From contig JAHIUW010000025.1 of assembly GCA_018816865.1 (NCBI GenBank), forward strand, positions 105,643-169,642: a DNA stretch of 64,000 nucleotides. Direction: 5' to 3'. The position numbers and the translations under genes were made by a program. A model generated the notes under the pieces. The model ran no database searches. It was not told the DNA's origin and was given only the letters and a program-made list of their open reading frames with translations. Shown in pieces: positions 60,606 to 64,000 of this stretch (position 1 is the first letter of the stretch; the number at the start of each line of letters is the position of its first letter). The stretch comes from Pseudomonadota bacterium (GTDB lineage: Bacteria; Desulfobacterota; Desulfovibrionia; Desulfovibrionales; Desulfovibrionaceae).

Positions 60606-61853
60606 CTAGCTCAGGCTGTAACACATGCCCGGCCACTGGCGCACCGTTCCCACGACCTCCAGCAGGGTCAAGGTCCGTCCGGTACGGCCCTGGTCCCAGC
60701 CCAGGGTCCGGGTCAACTCGTCGATATGCATCCGTTGCGCACCCGACAGGGCCTCAATGACGGCCTGCTGATCCGGGTCCACAGGGCCAAGGGCCTGTGC
60801 GTCGCTTTCGGGGTCAGCTCCATGTGCGGGGTCAGGCTTGCGACGCTGTGCAGTTGCAACCTTGTGCCCGGTCTTGTGGCCCCCGCGTCCTTGTCGGGCT
60901 GGCGGGTCAAACGACCGTGAGGCCTGAGCAGCCTGCCCCATGGACTCAAGCTGCTGGGCGTCGGCCTTGATGAGCGCCGCCAGGTCCAGGATGACCTCGC
61001 CCGCGCTGGACACGGCCCGCGCCCCCTGCTCCAGCAGGTCATTGCAGCCTTCAAAGCTGGGACTGCCTTCGGGCCCGCGCACGGCATAGACATCGCGTCC
61101 CTGCTCCAGGGCCAGGCGGGCGGTGATGCGGCTGCCGCTCTTCATGGCGGCCTCCACCACCACAACCCCCAGGGACAGACCGGAAACGATACGGTTGCGG
61201 TAGGGAAAATTTCTGGCTTCGGGCACGGTTCCGGGGGGAAACTCGGTGACCACCAGCCCGGATTCGCACAGCCTGTTGTAGATATCCGTATTCTCGGGCG
61301 GATAGACACGATCCAGCCCCGTGCCCAGCACGGCGATGGACGATCCGGCACCGGACAGCCCGGCCAGATGAGCCTGGCGGTCGATGCCCCAGGCCATGCC
61401 CGAGACCACTGTGACCCCGGCCTCAGCCAGCCCGGTGCAGATGCGCGAGGCCACGGCCAACCCCCGGCCGGTGCAGTTGCGCGAACCCACCACCGCTACG
61501 GATGGCCCGGCCAGCAGATCCCTGCGGCCGATGCAGTACAGGAATAGGGGCGGGTCAGAAGTCTGGCGCAGACGTCTGGAGTAATCGGGATCGGTCCACA
61601 ACACGAGCTGGCAGGGCTGGGCAGAGGCGCTATCGAATTCCGCGCGGGCGGCGGGCTTGTAGGCCCCGGCCTCGAAGGCCTCGCAACCCTTGATGGAGAC
61701 TACCTTGTCCCTGCGCCAGCAGAGGGCGTTGTCATAGGCCCCGGCCGCCCCGCCATAGGCCGCAAGGAGCTTGGCCCACGTACGGGGACCGATATGCGGG
61801 GTGTGCTTGAGCGCCAGGGCGGCGCGAAATTCCTTGAGCCGCGCGGAGTCCAT
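60606..61853 (-). CDS. dprA: DNA-processing protein DprA
   Basis: 415 residues. The Rossmann-fold core has VAVVGSRNCTGRGLAVASRI, VVSGMAWGIDRQAHLAGLSG and LGTGLDRVYPPENTDIY, then FPYRNRIVSGLS and VVVVEAAMKSGSRITARLAL, which bind single-stranded DNA and load RecA. An N-terminal HhH-like part and a C-terminal winged helix (MHIDELTRTLGWDQGRTGRT) flank it. Linker residues around 300-355 are low-complexity. It is conserved even in non-competent bacteria. It follows cpoB by 13 bases on the minus strand. Confidence 0.95.
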   Translation of the reverse strand: MDSARLKEFRAALALKHTPHIGPRTWAKLLAAYGGAAGAYDNALCWRRDKVVSIKGCEAFEAGAYKPAARAEFDSASAQPCQLVLWTDPDYSRRLRQTSDPPLFLYCIGRRDLLAGPSVAVVGSRNCTGRGLAVASRICTGLAEAGVTVVSGMAWGIDRQAHLAGLSGAGSSIAVLGTGLDRVYPPENTDIYNRLCESGLVVTEFPPGTVPEARNFPYRNRIVSGLSLGVVVVEAAMKSGSRITARLALEQGRDVYAVRGPEGSPSFEGCNDLLEQGARAVSSAGEVILDLAALIKADAQQLESMGQAAQASRSFDPPARQGRGGHKTGHKVATAQRRKPDPAHGADPESDAQALGPVDPDQQAVIEALSGAQRMHIDELTRTLGWDQGRTGRTLTLLEVVGTVRQWPGMCYSLS

Positions 61854-61866
61854 CCGGACCGCCGGG

Positions 61867-62715
61867 CTACTTGAGGCTCTTCAGACGTTGACGGGCCAGG
61901 GAGGCGGGCTCGGACTTGGGATAGTCCTGAACCAGCACGTCCAGGTAAAACCGAGCGTTGTCCTTGTCGCCCAGGGCGGCATAGGAGTAGCCGATCTTCA
62001 ACAACGCGGCAGGGGCTTTGGAATGCTTGGGATGATCCTGATGGACCTGCTTGAAGGCCACGACGGCCTCGGCATAGCGCTTCTGGTGGTACCAAGTCTC
62101 ACCGATCCAGTATTGGGCGTTGGCGGCCAGCGAGCTTTTGGGATTGGAGCCCAGGAAGGCCTCCAGGGCTGCGCGCCCGGGTTCGGCTTGGCCCGCCAGG
62201 ACCAGCTTCAGGGCCTTGTCATAGGCGGCCTTGCCTGCCGGATCCTCGGCCTTCTTGAGAGGATACTTTTTGGGCGTCGCCTTGGCCCTCTGCTTGGCAA
62301 CGGGCTCCTTGGCCTTGGTCGCAGCAGTAGACTCCTTGGCCTTAGTCCCGGCAGTGGCGTCCGGATACTTGTCCCATTCCGCCGAGGTGAGGGACTCATC
62401 ATGCTTCATCACCGGACCGGGTGTCGGCAGGTCGTCGGAGGTCATCAGCGGTGCAGGCTTGGTCTCCTGTGGACGAAGATTCTGCTCGCCCAGCCTGGGG
62501 GCGGCCTCCAGGTCCTTGACGCGCCCTTCCAGTGTGTTCATGCGCGAGGCCAGCTCCATCTGGGCATTCTGGAACTGGAGGGACTTCTCCTCCAAGGTAC
62601 GGAGCCTCCACTCCTCGCTCGCGCCAGACGCGCTGTCAGCGTTGTTCCTGGTGGAACAACCGCAGGCCATGAGCGAGGCGGCCAGCACGATGGCGACGAT
62701 GGCGGATCGAATCAT
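61867..62715 (-). CDS. cpoB: CpoB/YbgF-type lipoprotein with TPRs
   Basis: 282 residues. The lipobox LMAC sets a lipidated Cys at residue 18. A coiled-coil segment follows (LEEKSLQFQNAQMELASRMN, 30-65), then a Lys/Ala/Thr-rich linker and three TPRs (DKALKLVLAGQAEPGRAALE; WYHQKRYAEAVVAFKQVHQD; LGDKDNARFYLDVLVQDYPK), the layout of the Tol-Pal partner CpoB. It coordinates peptidoglycan synthesis with outer-membrane constriction. The tol-pal genes are not in the window. It is the first gene of a unit with dprA. Confidence 0.92.
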   Translation of the reverse strand: MIRSAIVAIVLAASLMACGCSTRNNADSASGASEEWRLRTLEEKSLQFQNAQMELASRMNTLEGRVKDLEAAPRLGEQNLRPQETKPAPLMTSDDLPTPGPVMKHDESLTSAEWDKYPDATAGTKAKESTAATKAKEPVAKQRAKATPKKYPLKKAEDPAGKAAYDKALKLVLAGQAEPGRAALEAFLGSNPKSSLAANAQYWIGETWYHQKRYAEAVVAFKQVHQDHPKHSKAPAALLKIGYSYAALGDKDNARFYLDVLVQDYPKSEPASLARQRLKSLK

Positions 62716-62892
62716 GCCTCCTCCCAGAAGATGATGCGTTGAAAAACCTCCCCATCAATAGGCGAGAAAGCTTAACAATACAAGATGCAAGCGCAAGTGG
62801 ACCTGGAAACCGTCCTTGCTCTCGGGGTCGATTTGGGGCACAAAAGCGCCGTACGGGCCCTCAGGCCCGGCAACATGCCCAAGGAGCAAACC

Positions 62893-63843
62893 GTGAACAT
62901 ACCCCAACCCACCCCCGAACTGCTCGGTGTCTTCCTGATCCTGGCGCTGCATCTGTGCGCCGTTTACACCGGGCTTGGCGCCTTCCCCCTGGCTTGGTTG
63001 AGCGAGACTCTGTCCGCCACGAGCAAGAAGGTCTTTCTGAAAAAACTGGGCCAGCAGCTGTCCGCCTTAGGCATCCTGTTCCTGGCCTACACCCTAGTCT
63101 CCGTGGGCGGCAGCTTCGCCGTGATGCAGGCCACCTATCCCGAGCTGATCCGCCCCTGGCTGGACCAACCCCTGCTTATCGTGCCCATGCTGACGGCCTT
63201 GGGCTGGTTTGTGCTGTTCGGGCTGCTTTACGCCTTCACCTGGCGCGCAGCCAAGAACCAGCCTGGGCTGCACCGCGCCCTGGGGCTGTTGGCCACGCTA
63301 GGCGTCCCGGCTGTGCTGGGCATGTCCCTGTGCATGAAGCTGGCGCTGTATACTGAACTGCCCCAAATCGCGCCAACCATGGAGCTGGGGCCCATGCTCA
63401 GCGCCGGACTGGGGCATCCCCTGTTCGCCCCCCTGGTGCTCAGCTCCCTGCTTCTGGCCCTGTGCTGCGGCTCCGGCTTCGGCTTGGTCTATCTGCTGAC
63501 CCGCCGCAAACGGGATGACTTCGGGCGCGACTATTACACCTTTGCGGCCCGCTTCGCGGCCAACATCGCCGCCCTATGCACCGTGAGTGCGTTGGCCAGC
63601 CAAGCCTGGATTGCCGCGCTGATGCTGCCCACGCTGCTGGCCGAGGCCGGCCCCTCTCTGCTGGGCTGGCTCACCGCAGGGGGCGCGGGCTGCGCCCTGG
63701 CGGCCAGCATCACCTGGGCCATGATCGCCCGTTCCGAGAACCCCTTAAGGCACAAGCCCGCCATACTGCTGGCCGCACTGCTGCTGTTCCTGACCGTGGC
63801 TGGATTCTCGGCCGTCAACGCCTCGGTCTTCATCTCCTTCTAG
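62893..63843 (+). CDS. Uncharacterised multi-pass membrane protein
   Basis: 316 residues with eight or so membrane helices (for example LLGVFLILALHLCAVYTGLG and LVLSSLLLALCCGSGFGLVY). Histidines in membrane context (ALHLCAV, LGHPLF) and the basic loop TRRKRDDFGRDYYTFAARFA recall heme- or quinone-binding subunits but are not diagnostic. The GTG at 62893 is chosen because AAGGAGCAAACC precedes it; an open frame runs 36 codons upstream without membrane character. It is divergent from cpoB. A cytochrome-like role is speculative. Confidence 0.75.
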   Translation: MNIPQPTPELLGVFLILALHLCAVYTGLGAFPLAWLSETLSATSKKVFLKKLGQQLSALGILFLAYTLVSVGGSFAVMQATYPELIRPWLDQPLLIVPMLTALGWFVLFGLLYAFTWRAAKNQPGLHRALGLLATLGVPAVLGMSLCMKLALYTELPQIAPTMELGPMLSAGLGHPLFAPLVLSSLLLALCCGSGFGLVYLLTRRKRDDFGRDYYTFAARFAANIAALCTVSALASQAWIAALMLPTLLAEAGPSLLGWLTAGGAGCALAASITWAMIARSENPLRHKPAILLAALLLFLTVAGFSAVNASVFISF

Positions 63844-63983
63844 ACGCAACGACAATCAACGACTGTAGTGAGATGGTTATCACCTGACAGTTGGCCACAA
63901 AAGTGAACGTGGTCATGCCGCCCTTGGTTGGGGTACGGCTGGAGTTGCGAAACTTCACCGAAACCTCAAGCCAGGAGAACGTC

Positions 63984-64000
63984 ATGACCACGAGGAAGAA
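63984..64000 (+). CDS. Start of a gene cut by the window end
   Basis: ATG preceded by CCAGGAGAACGTC, followed by codons for T-T-R-K-K and then the end of the window. The short basic start is common among transposase OrfA proteins, but that is only a hint. Confidence 0.4.

Overview
This is a GC-rich chromosomal window from an anaerobic, sulfate-reducing deltaproteobacterium of the Desulfovibrio type (Desulfovibrionaceae). The main markers are a 58-residue ferredoxin with the cysteine layout of Desulfovibrio gigas ferredoxin, a periplasmic tetraheme cytochrome c3, an HdrD/DsrK-like iron-sulfur protein that appears to contain selenocysteine, a CbiM cobalt/nickel transporter, and many PAS-based sensors. 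Most of the window is ordinary chromosome. No prophage, CRISPR array or rRNA was seen. The last bases hold only the first six codons of another gene.

Layout. 0-7.9 kb: an amino-acid ABC ATPase, a PAS/helix-turn-helix regulator divergent from a FadL-type outer-membrane protein, then a sigma-54 activator followed by its probable target. That target is an Hdr-like protein read through an in-frame UGA with a SECIS-like hairpin. 7.9-17 kb: a minus-strand block for isoprenoid and information functions (ispG, proS, a LysE exporter, xseA, an M23 peptidase, xseB, ispA, dxs). 17-20.4 kb: a PP-loop/APS-reductase-like protein, tRNA-Arg(ACG), pirin and an MFS transporter. 20.5-29.8 kb: small signalling and uncharacterised genes: a membrane-anchored ABC-type binding protein without a kinase, a TPR protein, a cNMP-binding protein, a Cys-rich PAS histidine kinase, the ferredoxin, a lone receiver protein, a small gene under a near-perfect sigma-28 flagellar promoter, and a cupin/AraC pair. 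29.9-38.1 kb: a YyaL-type thioredoxin-fold protein, ilvBN preceded by a valine-rich leader peptide and attenuator, an acyltransferase, cbiM divergent from cytochrome c3, and a phosphofructokinase. 38.3-48.4 kb: a sialidase-fold protein, an AMIN protein, a zinc phospholipase C-like protein, a hemerythrin-PAS protein, a PP2C phosphatase with a PilZ-cNMP-Ser/Thr kinase, a GH3 hexosaminidase and CheX. 48.5-58.3 kb: AsmA, an EamA transporter and addA-tudS-addB. 58.4-64 kb: a PPC-domain protein, a Xer recombinase, dprA, cpoB and a multi-pass membrane protein.

The strongest unusual signals are: (1) the UGA-containing Hdr-like gene with SECIS hairpin, sigma-54 promoter and two TGTTGCA/TGCAACA upstream sites; (2) a 31-codon leader peptide with ten valines and an intrinsic terminator in front of ilvBN; (3) the sigma-28 promoter on a tiny unannotated-looking gene; (4) a Ser/Thr kinase with both PilZ and cyclic-nucleotide domains; and (5) a protein combining a CysD-type PP-loop with the Fe-S cysteines of APS reductase. 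All functions are inferred from sequence motifs read by eye; no database search was run.
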